From: Jannaschia seohaensis | GTDB taxonomy: Bacteria > Pseudomonadota > Alphaproteobacteria > Rhodobacterales > Rhodobacteraceae | NCBI RefSeq assembly: GCF_900116765.1 | Contig: NZ_UETC01000020.1 | Span: 1-41,909, forward strand | DNA length: 41,909 bases | Direction: 5' to 3' | Position numbers and translations under genes: made by a program | The notes under the pieces: generated by a model | Databases searched by the model: none | What the model was told of the DNA's origin: nothing | What the model saw: the letters and a program-made list of their open reading frames with translations, nothing else | Shown here: in pieces, positions 32,789 through 41,066 of the stretch | Numbering within the stretch: the first letter of the stretch is position 1 | How the letters are laid out: each line of letters opens with the position of its first letter

Positions 32789-34372
32789 ATGTCCCTTCTC
32801 TCCCTCAGCCGCCGCGGTCTGCTCGCCGCAGGGACGGCCCTTGGCTTGGGGCTTCTGGCCCTTTCCCCGCCCCCCGCCACTGCCCAGACGCCGCCGGGCG
32901 TGCTGATCGTGGGCCAGATCGCGGAACCGAAGGCGCTGGACCCCGCCGCCGTCACCGCCGTCAACGATTTCCGCATCCTGATGAACGTCTATGATGGGCT
33001 GGTGCGCTACAAGGACGGCACGCTGGAGGTGGAACCGGCGCTGGCCACCTCCTGGGAGATCAGCGAGGACGGCACCGAATACACGTTCACCTTGCGCGAA
33101 GGCGTGACCTTCCATGATGGCAGCGCGTTCGACGCGGAAGCGGTGAAGTTCAACTTCGACCGGATGCTCGACGAGAGCCATCCCTATCACGATACCGGGC
33201 CCTTCCCGCTGGCCTTCTTCTTCTCGGCCGTCCAGGAGGTCGAGGTCGTCGACCCGCTGACGGTCAAGTTCACGCTGGACGCGCCCTACGCGCCCTTTCT
33301 GTCGAACCTCGCCTACCCCACCGGCCTGATCGTCTCGCCCGCCGCGGTCGCGGAGCACGGGGCAGAGTTCGGCCGTAACCCCTCGGGCACCGGCGCCTTC
33401 ACCTTTGCGGAATGGCGCGCCAACGAGGCCGTCGTGATCGAGGCCAATCCCGATTACTGGGACGGCGCGCCGGAGTTGCAGGCGGTCGTCTTCCGCCCGA
33501 TCACCGATGCGAACACCCGCACCGCCGAGATGCTGGCGGGCGGCATCGACCTGATGGTCGAGGTGCCCCCCGTCGCGCTGTCGCAGTTCCAGGACGCCCC
33601 CTACACCGTCCACGAACAGGCCGGCCCCCATGTCTGGTTTCTGATCCTGAACGCCAAGGAGGGCCCCTTCGCCGATGTCCGCGTCCGCCAGGCCGCGAAT
33701 TACGCGATCAACAAATCGGCCATCGTGAACGACGTGCTGGAGGGCACCGCCGAAGTCGCCGCGGGGCCGACCCCGCCCGCCTTCGCCTGGGCCTATAACG
33801 AGGCGCTGGAGCCCTATCCCTACGATCCCGACAAGGCGCGCGCGTTGATCGCCGAAGCGGGGGCCGAGGGGGCGGAGCTGACCTTCTACGTGACTGAGGG
33901 CGGCTCGGGCATGCTGGACCCGGTCGCCATGGGCACCGCGATGCAGGCCGACCTGGAGGCGGTGGGCTTCGATGTGAGCATCGAGACCTATGAGTGGAAC
34001 ACCTTCTTGGGTAACGTGAACCCGGGTCTCGAAGGCAAGGCCGACATGGCGCAAATGGCCTGGATGACGAACGATCCCGACACCCTGCCCTATCTCGCGC
34101 TGCGCACCGAGGCCTGGCCGGACCAGGGCGGCTTCAACTCGGGCTACTATTCCAACCCGGAGGTGGACGCGCTGCTGGAACAGGCGCGCGTGGCGACCGA
34201 CCAAGACGAGCGCGCGCGGCTCTACAAGGAGATGCAGGAGATCGTGCAGGAGGACGCGCCCTGGGTCTTCGTGGCGAACTGGAAGCAGAACGCCGTCACC
34301 TCGGACCGGGTCGAGGGCTTCTCTTTGCAGCCGTCCTTCTTCCTGCTGCTCGACGATGTCGTGAAGAACTGA
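32789..34372 (+). CDS. ABC transporter substrate-binding protein, family 5, Tat-type signal
   Basis: A 527-residue periplasmic binding protein of the DppA/OppA class. The signal sequence contains a twin arginine, SRRGLLAAGTALGLGL, ending near ATAQT (about residue 34), so export by Tat is likely. Family blocks are ITDANTRTAEMLAGGIDL, RVRQAANYAINKSAIV and EPYPYDPDKARALI. GGAGG lies nine bases before ATG 32789. Its promoter region holds two candidate GntR operators. It is followed by a pair of stable hairpins before the permease gene. The ligand is unknown; the neighbouring carbamoylase-type hydrolase suggests ureido or amide compounds. Confidence 0.9.
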   Translation: MSLLSLSRRGLLAAGTALGLGLLALSPPPATAQTPPGVLIVGQIAEPKALDPAAVTAVNDFRILMNVYDGLVRYKDGTLEVEPALATSWEISEDGTEYTFTLREGVTFHDGSAFDAEAVKFNFDRMLDESHPYHDTGPFPLAFFFSAVQEVEVVDPLTVKFTLDAPYAPFLSNLAYPTGLIVSPAAVAEHGAEFGRNPSGTGAFTFAEWRANEAVVIEANPDYWDGAPELQAVVFRPITDANTRTAEMLAGGIDLMVEVPPVALSQFQDAPYTVHEQAGPHVWFLILNAKEGPFADVRVRQAANYAINKSAIVNDVLEGTAEVAAGPTPPAFAWAYNEALEPYPYDPDKARALIAEAGAEGAELTFYVTEGGSGMLDPVAMGTAMQADLEAVGFDVSIETYEWNTFLGNVNPGLEGKADMAQMAWMTNDPDTLPYLALRTEAWPDQGGFNSGYYSNPEVDALLEQARVATDQDERARLYKEMQEIVQEDAPWVFVANWKQNAVTSDRVEGFSLQPSFFLLLDDVVKN

Positions 34373-34377
34373 GTTTC

Positions 34378-34396
34378 GGACCGGCTTCGCCGGTCC
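34378..34396 (+). terminator. Hairpin 1 downstream of the binding-protein gene
   Basis: GGACCGGC-TTC-GCCGGTCC, an 8-bp perfect stem 5 bp after the stop. There is no T-run. In an operon this position often carries stem-loops that stabilise the upstream message or attenuate read-through. Confidence 0.5.
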
Positions 34397-34402
34397 AACC
34401 CG

Positions 34403-34423
34403 CCGGGGGGCTCCGCCCCCCGG
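34403..34423 (+). terminator. Hairpin 2 downstream of the binding-protein gene
   Basis: CCGGGGGG-CTCCG-CCCCCCGG, an 8-bp stem of G/C only. It is followed by a C-run and then GAGGTATTTCAGGCAAGATG. A similar G/C stem followed by a TATTT-containing tail recurs downstream of many genes in Rhodobacterales. It probably produces partial termination, giving more binding protein than permease. Confidence 0.5.
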
Positions 34424-34505
34424 ACCCCCCGAGGTATTTCAGGCAAGATGAGGAGGCGCCGACCGCAGGCGCCCCCGTCGCGGGCCTGGCGAGAGAGGGC
34501 GTCGA

Positions 34506-35453
34506 ATGGGCGGATACATCCTGAAGCGGCTGGTCTCCGCGATCCCGGTGCTGTTGGGGATCACGGTGATCGTCTTCCTGATCATGGCGTTGATCCCTGG
34601 CGATCCGGCGACGGCGATCCTCGGCAGCTATGCGACGCCCGAGAACGTGGCCAAGCTGAACGCCGATCTGGGGCTCGATAAGCCGCTCGTGCAGCAATAT
34701 TTCATCTGGCTCGGCAATATGCTGACCGGGGATTTCGGGACCTCCTTCGCGCTCAACCGCCCGGTGCTGGACGAGGTGATGGAGCGGTTCGGGGCGACGC
34801 TGATCCTGGCGGGGACGGCTTTCGTTTTGTGTTCGCTGCTTGGGGTCGCGGCGGGAGTCGTGAGCGCGGCCAACCAATATGGGGCGGCGGACAAGGCGAT
34901 CACCTTCACCGTCCTCCTGGGCATTTCCATCCCGTCCTTCTTCCTCGGCATGATGATGATCCTGATCTTCTCGGTGCAGCTGCGCTGGTTCCCGGTCTCG
35001 GGCATGTGGCCGATCTACGGGGCGCGGGACGTCTGGGCGCTGCTCGACCACCTGATCCTGCCCGCCTCGGCCCTGGCCGTCGTCGCCACGGGGGTGATCG
35101 CGCGCCTCTCCCGCTCCGCCATGTTGGAGGTGCTGCGCCAGGACTTCATACGCACCGCCCGCGCCAAGGGCGTGCGGGAGCGGGGGGTGATCTGGCGGCA
35201 TGCGCTGCGCGCCGCCATGGTCTCGATCATCCCCGTGCTGGGCATCCAGGCGGGCTTCGTGCTGTCGGGGGCGGTCTATATCGAGATCGTGTTCCAGTGG
35301 CCCGGGATCGGGCGGATGCTGGTCGACGCGATCCTCAAGCGCGACATCCTGCTGGTGCAGGGCGGCGTGGTCGTGGTCGCGGCCTGCTACGTGATGTTCA
35401 ACATCGCAGTGGATGTCGGCCAGGCCCTGTTGGACCCGAGGATCAAGACATGA
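34506..35453 (+). CDS. ABC transporter permease, DppB-type
   Basis: A 315-residue permease. It starts MGGYILKRLVSAIPVLLGIT, the standard N-terminus of this subunit class. The periplasmic loop carries GDFGTSFALNRPV, and the coupling loop is DFIRTARAKGVRERGVIW. The ending [15 protein letters not shown] is typical. Its stop overlaps the ATG of the next gene (ATGA). It forms the membrane channel with the permease half of the fusion protein encoded next. Confidence 0.92.
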   Translation: MGGYILKRLVSAIPVLLGITVIVFLIMALIPGDPATAILGSYATPENVAKLNADLGLDKPLVQQYFIWLGNMLTGDFGTSFALNRPVLDEVMERFGATLILAGTAFVLCSLLGVAAGVVSAANQYGAADKAITFTVLLGISIPSFFLGMMMILIFSVQLRWFPVSGMWPIYGARDVWALLDHLILPASALAVVATGVIARLSRSAMLEVLRQDFIRTARAKGVRERGVIWRHALRAAMVSIIPVLGIQAGFVLSGAVYIEIVFQWPGIGRMLVDAILKRDILLVQGGVVVVAACYVMFNIAVDVGQALLDPRIKT

Positions 35454-37330
35454 AGTTCCTGACCCTCTTGGCGCGCAACCGCCTGGCGTTGGGCGGCGGC
35501 GTCGTGATGGCACTGGTCGTCCTGCTGGCCCTGGTGACTCCGATCCTGCCCTTGGCGGACCCGGACGTGACCGACACGGCGCGCCGCTTCCTGCCGCCCT
35601 TCTCGGAGGGCGCGTTGCTGGGCACCGACCATCTGGGGCGCGACCTGCTCTCGCGGCTGCTCTGGGGCACGCGGCTGTCGCTGGCCGTGGGCTTTGCGGC
35701 GGCCATCTCCGCGGCCACGATCGGCGCCGCCATCGGCATCGTCGCGGGCTATTTCGGCGGCTGGCTCGACAATGTGGTGATGCGCGGCGTCGATATGCTG
35801 ATGGCCTTTCCCTACATCCTGCTGGCTCTGGCCATCGTCGCCGCGCTCGGCCCCGGCCTGATGAACGCGCTGATCGCGGTGGCGGCGGTCAACGTGCCCT
35901 TCTTCGCGCGGAATATCCGCGGCATCACCGTAGGACTGGCCCATCGGGAGTTCGTGGACGCGGCACGCCTTTCGGGCTTGTCGGACACGCGCATCATCTT
36001 GTCGGAGGTGCTGCCCAATGTCGTGCCCGTGATCGTCATCGCAATGTCTACGACAGTGGGCTGGATGATCCTGGAGACGGCGGGCCTGTCCTTCCTGGGC
36101 CTCGGAAGCCAGCCGCCGCAGGCCGATCTGGGGTCGATGCTGGGGGAGGCGCGGGCGGCGCTGATCTCGCATCCGCATACCTCGATCGTGCCCGGCGCGA
36201 TGATCCTGATCGTGGTCATGTCGATCAATCTGCTGGGGGACGGGGTGCGGGACGCGCTGGACCCGCGGCTGAAATCGGGCGCGCTGTCTCGTCCGCGCGC
36301 CGCCACGCTGGTGGAGCGGAAAGGCCCCGTCCCCGCCTCCGAGGGCCGCGGCCTGCTGGAGGTTCAGGACCTGCGGACTGAATTCCATGTCGGCCCGCGC
36401 ACCTATCGCGCGGTCGGCGGCGTCAGCTTGCATGTCGAGCAGGGCGAGTGCCTGGGCATCATCGGCGAGTCCGGCTCGGGCAAGTCGGTCACGGCGCTCT
36501 CGGTCATGGGCCTCGTTGCCTCGCCACCGGGGGTCATCACCGGCGGCGCGGTGCGGGTCGAGGGGGAGGACATGATCGGGACGCCCTATAGGCGGCTGCG
36601 CGATCTGCGCGGGCGCAAGGTGGCCTATATCTTCCAGGACCCGCTGGCGACGCTGCACCCGCTCTATCGCGTGGGCGATCAGTTGGTGGAGGCGATCCGC
36701 GCCCATCGGCCCATCGGGCGGGCCGAGGGCCGGGCCAAGGCGATCGAACTGCTGGAGGCGGTGCGCATTCCGAATGCCGCCAAGCGCATCTCGGACTATC
36801 CGCATGAATTGTCGGGCGGGATGCGCCAGCGGATCGGTATCGCCATGGCGCTGGCGAACGACCCGGATGTCATCATCGCCGACGAGCCGACGACCGCGCT
36901 GGACGTGACGGTGCAGGCCCAGATCTTGAGCCTGCTCGACGATCTGCGGCGGAGCCGGGGCCTGGCCATCGTCTTCATCACCCACGATTTCGGCGTCGTG
37001 GCGCAACTCTGCGACCGAGTGGCGGTGATGTATGCGGGCCGGATCGTCGAAGAAGGACCGACCGCTTCCATCCTGGAGACGCCCTGCCATCCTTATACCG
37101 CGCGGCTGATGGCCTGCGTGCCCGAACTGGGCGAAGGCCGGCGGCGGCTGGAGGCGATCCCCGGCCTGCCGCCTGCCGTCGACAAGCTGCCGCCCGGTTG
37201 CGCCTTCGCCGACCGCTGCGCCAAGGCGCGGGCGGAGTGCCGCCAGGGCGAAATCGCGCTCAGCCGCGCGGGGCCGCGCGCTGTGCGCTGTCTCTACCCC
37301 GAAACGCCTGTGATGGAGGCTGCACAATGA
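35450..37330 (+). CDS. Permease-ATPase fusion of peptide-type ABC transporter (DppC-DppD fusion)
   Basis: A 626-residue fusion. Residues about 1-270 are a DppC-type permease with [16 protein letters not shown] (58-73), five or six membrane segments and the EAA-type loop [15 protein letters not shown] (166-180). A linker of about 30 residues (275-302) leads into an ABC ATPase with Walker A GESGSGKS (339-346), LSGGMRQR, Walker B VIIADEP and a C-terminal oligopeptide-ATPase segment with cysteines ([13 protein letters not shown]). The reading frame is continuous, with no ribosome site or stop between the parts, so this is a genuine fusion rather than two genes. It overlaps its neighbours by 4 bp at both ends. 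Confidence 0.9.
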   Translation: MKFLTLLARNRLALGGGVVMALVVLLALVTPILPLADPDVTDTARRFLPPFSEGALLGTDHLGRDLLSRLLWGTRLSLAVGFAAAISAATIGAAIGIVAGYFGGWLDNVVMRGVDMLMAFPYILLALAIVAALGPGLMNALIAVAAVNVPFFARNIRGITVGLAHREFVDAARLSGLSDTRIILSEVLPNVVPVIVIAMSTTVGWMILETAGLSFLGLGSQPPQADLGSMLGEARAALISHPHTSIVPGAMILIVVMSINLLGDGVRDALDPRLKSGALSRPRAATLVERKGPVPASEGRGLLEVQDLRTEFHVGPRTYRAVGGVSLHVEQGECLGIIGESGSGKSVTALSVMGLVASPPGVITGGAVRVEGEDMIGTPYRRLRDLRGRKVAYIFQDPLATLHPLYRVGDQLVEAIRAHRPIGRAEGRAKAIELLEAVRIPNAAKRISDYPHELSGGMRQRIGIAMALANDPDVIIADEPTTALDVTVQAQILSLLDDLRRSRGLAIVFITHDFGVVAQLCDRVAVMYAGRIVEEGPTASILETPCHPYTARLMACVPELGEGRRRLEAIPGLPPAVDKLPPGCAFADRCAKARAECRQGEIALSRAGPRAVRCLYPETPVMEAAQ

Positions 37331-38295
37331 CCGCCGCGCTGCGCCTCGACGGCCTCTCGAAGACCTTTCCCGTGGGCCGTGGCTGGCTGGGAAAGCCCAC
37401 CGCCAGCGTCAAGGCCGTCCATCCCATCGACCTGACGGTGCCGCGCGGCGAGACGCTGGGCATCGTCGGCGAGAGCGGGTGCGGCAAGTCCACCCTCGCG
37501 CGGATGCTGGTCGGGCTGTTGCCGCCGAGCACCGGCAGCATCGAGATCGAGGGCGCCGCGCTCGATACCGCCGACCCGACCGCCTTCGGCAAGCGCATCC
37601 AATACGTCTTTCAGGACCCGATCAGCAGCCTGAACCCGCGCAAGACCATCCGGCAGGTGATGGAGGCGCCGTTGCGGCACCTCCACGGCATGAAGCGCGC
37701 CGAGCGGGAGGCGCGCATCCGCGAGATCTTCGCCGATGTGAACCTGCGGGAGGAGTTTCTCGACCGCTACCCACACGAGTTCTCCGGCGGACAGGCGCAG
37801 CGGATCGGGATCGCCCGGGCGCTCGCCGCCGACGCCTCGATCCTGATCCTGGACGAGCCGGTCTCCGCGCTCGACGTCTCGGTGCAGGCGCAGGTGTTGA
37901 ACCTGCTGGCGGACCTGAAAGGTAAGCGTGACCTGACCTACCTCTTCATCTCCCACGACCTCGCCGTGGTCGAGGCGGTCGCGGACCGGATTGCCGTGCT
38001 CTATTTCGGCTCCGTCGTGGAGATCGGGCCGGCGGCGCAGGTCTTCGCCGCGCCCCGCCATCCCTACACCAAGCTCCTGGCCGACAGCGCCCCGGTCGTC
38101 GGCCGCCCGCTGACCGCGCCGGAGGCCAAGGGCAGCGAATTGCCCGATCCCTTGAACCCGCCCCCGGGCTGCGCCTTCGCCGCCCGGTGCCTGCGCGCGA
38201 CCGAACAATGCCGCAGCACCGTCCCGAGATTGGACGATACCGGCGACGGGACGCGCGCGGCCTGTTTCCACCCGCTGGACGCGCCCACCGCCTGA
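37327..38295 (+). CDS. ABC transporter ATPase, DppF-type
   Basis: A 322-residue ATPase, the second nucleotide-binding subunit. Walker A is GESGCGKS (about 47-54), the signature is FSGGQAQRIGIARAL, and Walker B is [12 protein letters not shown]. The C-terminal oligopeptide extension has PPGCAFAARCLRATEQC. It starts within the stop of the fusion gene (ATGA). It pairs with the ATPase domain of that fusion, completing a full importer: binding protein, two permeases and two ATPases. Confidence 0.92.
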   Translation: MTAALRLDGLSKTFPVGRGWLGKPTASVKAVHPIDLTVPRGETLGIVGESGCGKSTLARMLVGLLPPSTGSIEIEGAALDTADPTAFGKRIQYVFQDPISSLNPRKTIRQVMEAPLRHLHGMKRAEREARIREIFADVNLREEFLDRYPHEFSGGQAQRIGIARALAADASILILDEPVSALDVSVQAQVLNLLADLKGKRDLTYLFISHDLAVVEAVADRIAVLYFGSVVEIGPAAQVFAAPRHPYTKLLADSAPVVGRPLTAPEAKGSELPDPLNPPPGCAFAARCLRATEQCRSTVPRLDDTGDGTRAACFHPLDAPTA

Positions 38296-38442
38296 GGCGA
38301 CCGCCCTTGCGTCCTACATCCCGCCCGCACGACGGCATGTCGGCCCCGCCTCGGCGGACCGGCTATGATCCGTCGGGCCGGCATCCGGGCGCGGGCAGGC
38401 CGCCACCCGGGGGCGGAGCCCGGCTAACGGAGCGCATCGCCC

Positions 38443-38461
38443 CCTGCGCTTCAGGCGCAGG
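38443..38461. terminator. Hairpin overlapping the stop of the GGDEF-EAL gene
   Basis: CCTGCGC-TTCAG-GCGCAGG, a 7-bp stem whose loop contains the TGA stop (minus strand) of the GGDEF-EAL gene. It lies at the convergent end of two transcription units. There is no T-run, so it is at best a weak terminator. Confidence 0.3.
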
Positions 38462-41066
38462 CGGATATGACCTTGCTCACATCCTCGCGCGGCGCGAGCC
38501 ATTTCTCCCTGAACGTCGTGCCTGAGACGGGGGCCTCGTAGAAAAAGCCCTGGGCATCGGAACATCCCATCGACAGAAGCTTTGCCGCAACGTCCGCGGA
38601 CTCCACGCCTTCGGCCACGATGCGAAGCCCCAGGCCATTGGCCATGGCGATGGTGGCCGCCACGATCTGACCGGACGTTTCGTCGTCGAGAAGATCCTTA
38701 ACGAAAGAGATGTCGATCTTGAGCTTCTCGACGGCGAACTGCTTGAGATAGGCGAGAGACGAATAGCCCGTCCCAAAGTCATCGATCGAGACCGCAACGC
38801 CGAGCGTCTTCAATTGGGTCAGCATGGTCTGCGTGGTTTCGGTGTTCGACATCATGCTGCTCTCGGTGATTTCGACCGCGAGCCGCCGCGGCGAGACCCC
38901 GTGCGCGGTGCAGGCCGCTTGAATATCCTGGCAGAGTGTCCGGTCTTCGAGTTGCTGAACGGAGACGTTGACGGCGACGGTCGGCGGCACCGCCATGCCC
39001 TGACGCTCCCACTCGGCGATTTGCCGACAGGTGCGGTCGATGACCCAGGCGCCGAGCTTCGACGTCAGCCGGTATTCGTCGGCGACGGGGATCACCTCGG
39101 CGGGGCTGACCTGCCCGAGTTCATCGTCCTCCCACCGCAGCAGCACCTCAGCCCCCGAGAGACAGCCCGTGCACAGGTCGATGATGGGCTGGAAGGCGAG
39201 GTCGAGCGCGTCATTACGCAGAGAATGGATCAGACGTTCGCCGACAAGCTGCCTGCGCGTCAGCTGCCCGTCCATATTGTGCTCGAAGATGCGTGCGCCG
39301 CCGCCACCGACCTTGGCCGCATACATCGCGATATCCGCGAAACGGAGCAGTTCCTCCGCTGTCTGCGCGTGGTCGGGATAGGTCGTCACCCCCATGCTGA
39401 TGCCGAGATCCAGCTTGCGACCGTCGATGTCGAAAGGGGTCTCAACGATGTCGAGCGCGGCGTCCACGATATGGCTGAGGGCGTCGTCACTCTGGCCCGG
39501 CAGAACGGCGACGAATTCGTCCCCGCCGACCCGCGCGAGCGTGTGACCGCTGGGCAGCGCCTCGGTCAGCCGGTTGGCCACTTGCCTGAGCACCTCGTCG
39601 CCGATCGCATGTCCGAGCGCGTCGTTGATCTGCTTGAACCGGTCCAGGTCCATATAGAGCAGATGCGCGTTCGCGCCCTGCTGCACGGCCTGGGCGATGG
39701 CCTCCTCCATGCGTTCGCTGAAGAGGGCGCGATTGGCGAGGCCCGTCAGCTGATCGTAATGCGCCAGCTTGCGGATCTCCTCGTCTTTGCGGCGGCGATC
39801 GGTGATGTCCTGGACGACTGCGACGAAGACCGGCGGATGTTCCTCCCGCGCGAAATGCAGGTTGATGTGAACCGGATAGACCGACCCGTCCTTGCGTGCG
39901 TGGATCGTCTCAAAGGTGAGCATGTCGGTCTCGTTGCCGAGAAGCGGCGAGATGAGGCCCAGAAACGCCTCTTCGGAATAGTCGGGCTTGATGTCGAGCG
40001 GGCCGAGGGCCGTGATCTCGTCGCGGGAATATCCCAGATTGTCGCGCGCGCCCCGATTGACCAGAAGGAATCTGAGCGTGGCGGCATCGAATACGTAGAT
40101 CTCGTTGGACGAGTGCTCCAGGATCCGCGCCATCCGCGCCAGAGCCTCTTCCGCGCGCTTGCGCTCGGTTATGTCGTTGCGGATCGAGATGAAGCGCTCG
40201 ATCGCGCCATCCGCCGCGCGAAACGGCATGACGATACTATCAACCCAATAGACCTCGCCATCCTTGGCCCGGTTGCAGATTTCCCCGCGCCAGGCCTGCC
40301 CCGATCGGATCGTGCGCCAGAAATCCGCCCAGAATTCCGGCGGGTGCGTTCCGGAATTGATGATCCTGTGATCCGCGCCGATCAGCTCGCTCCGGGCGTA
40401 TCCGCTTATCCTGCAAAAGGCCTCGTTGACCTCGGTGATGAGGCCTTCGCGCGTCGTCTGGCTAAAGATCGTATGCTGTCGAACCGCGCGCATCAGACTG
40501 TTGGAATCGGCCAGAGCCGATTTCAACTGCTCATGCGCCAGGCTCAAATCCTCTTCACGCTGTTTTGCCGTCAGGATGAGCGCCAAGATGTCGGCGAAAC
40601 TCTCGAGAAAACGGATTTCCTCACCGCTCCGGGAATGGCCGTGCGGCAGATAGACGACCAGAACGCCGATGAGCTTTCCGGAATTCTTGATCGGGACGTT
40701 GTAATGCCCATGCGGCTGGATGCCCTCGAAGACGATCTCGTGCCGTCCGTCCACGCAATGCGCATACTGTGTCACACGGTGCAGCGCCGCTCGACCACAT
40801 AAGCACTGGCCGAACTCGATGTTTTTGCAGAGCCGTGTGATTTGGTGACCGAGATTGTGCTCCGCGTAGAGACGGAGTGTCTCGGTCCCTTCGTCGGCGA
40901 CAAAAATTCCGCCCTTGGGCAACAATTTCAGCCAGCTTACCTGAAGCAGTTCCTTCAAGGCCTCGGTCAGGAGATCCCGAAGCGGCGCGTCCTGCAAAAC
41001 CACGCGCAAGAGACGTTCGATCAGCGCGGATTGCTCGAAGAGCCGAGAGAGAGGGGGAAGCGTCAT
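38451..41066 (-). CDS. GAF-PAS-PAS-GGDEF-EAL cyclic-di-GMP signalling protein
   Basis: An 871-residue cytoplasmic signalling protein with no membrane segments. A GAF-like domain (about 20-170) is followed by two PAS domains (about 190-305 and 310-428), GGDEF (430-600) and EAL (605-860). The cyclase site is intact, GGDEF at 514-518, but the upstream RxxD inhibitory site is absent. The phosphodiesterase site is also complete: EVL variant of EAL at 640-642, N700, EITE (732-735), DDFGTG (762-767), K783, E819 and Q839. It could therefore make or degrade c-di-GMP depending on its sensors. The GAF domain carries a Cys/His-rich motif (C80, C88, C90, C104, H109, H119, H121) that may bind a metal or cofactor. 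GGAAAG precedes ATG 41066. Confidence 0.93.
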   Translation of the reverse strand: MTLPPLSRLFEQSALIERLLRVVLQDAPLRDLLTEALKELLQVSWLKLLPKGGIFVADEGTETLRLYAEHNLGHQITRLCKNIEFGQCLCGRAALHRVTQYAHCVDGRHEIVFEGIQPHGHYNVPIKNSGKLIGVLVVYLPHGHSRSGEEIRFLESFADILALILTAKQREEDLSLAHEQLKSALADSNSLMRAVRQHTIFSQTTREGLITEVNEAFCRISGYARSELIGADHRIINSGTHPPEFWADFWRTIRSGQAWRGEICNRAKDGEVYWVDSIVMPFRAADGAIERFISIRNDITERKRAEEALARMARILEHSSNEIYVFDAATLRFLLVNRGARDNLGYSRDEITALGPLDIKPDYSEEAFLGLISPLLGNETDMLTFETIHARKDGSVYPVHINLHFAREEHPPVFVAVVQDITDRRRKDEEIRKLAHYDQLTGLANRALFSERMEEAIAQAVQQGANAHLLYMDLDRFKQINDALGHAIGDEVLRQVANRLTEALPSGHTLARVGGDEFVAVLPGQSDDALSHIVDAALDIVETPFDIDGRKLDLGISMGVTTYPDHAQTAEELLRFADIAMYAAKVGGGGARIFEHNMDGQLTRRQLVGERLIHSLRNDALDLAFQPIIDLCTGCLSGAEVLLRWEDDELGQVSPAEVIPVADEYRLTSKLGAWVIDRTCRQIAEWERQGMAVPPTVAVNVSVQQLEDRTLCQDIQAACTAHGVSPRRLAVEITESSMMSNTETTQTMLTQLKTLGVAVSIDDFGTGYSSLAYLKQFAVEKLKIDISFVKDLLDDETSGQIVAATIAMANGLGLRIVAEGVESADVAAKLLSMGCSDAQGFFYEAPVSGTTFREKWLAPREDVSKVISACA

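Noticed and set aside
35387-37327. 646-codon minus-strand open frame opposite the permease-ATPase fusion
   Set aside because: It is a shadow of the fusion gene; the translation is Arg/His/Gln-rich and resembles no family.
38814-40802. 662-codon plus-strand open frame opposite the GGDEF-EAL gene
   Set aside because: It is antisense to a gene with intact catalytic motifs on the other strand, with no ribosome site and no domain.
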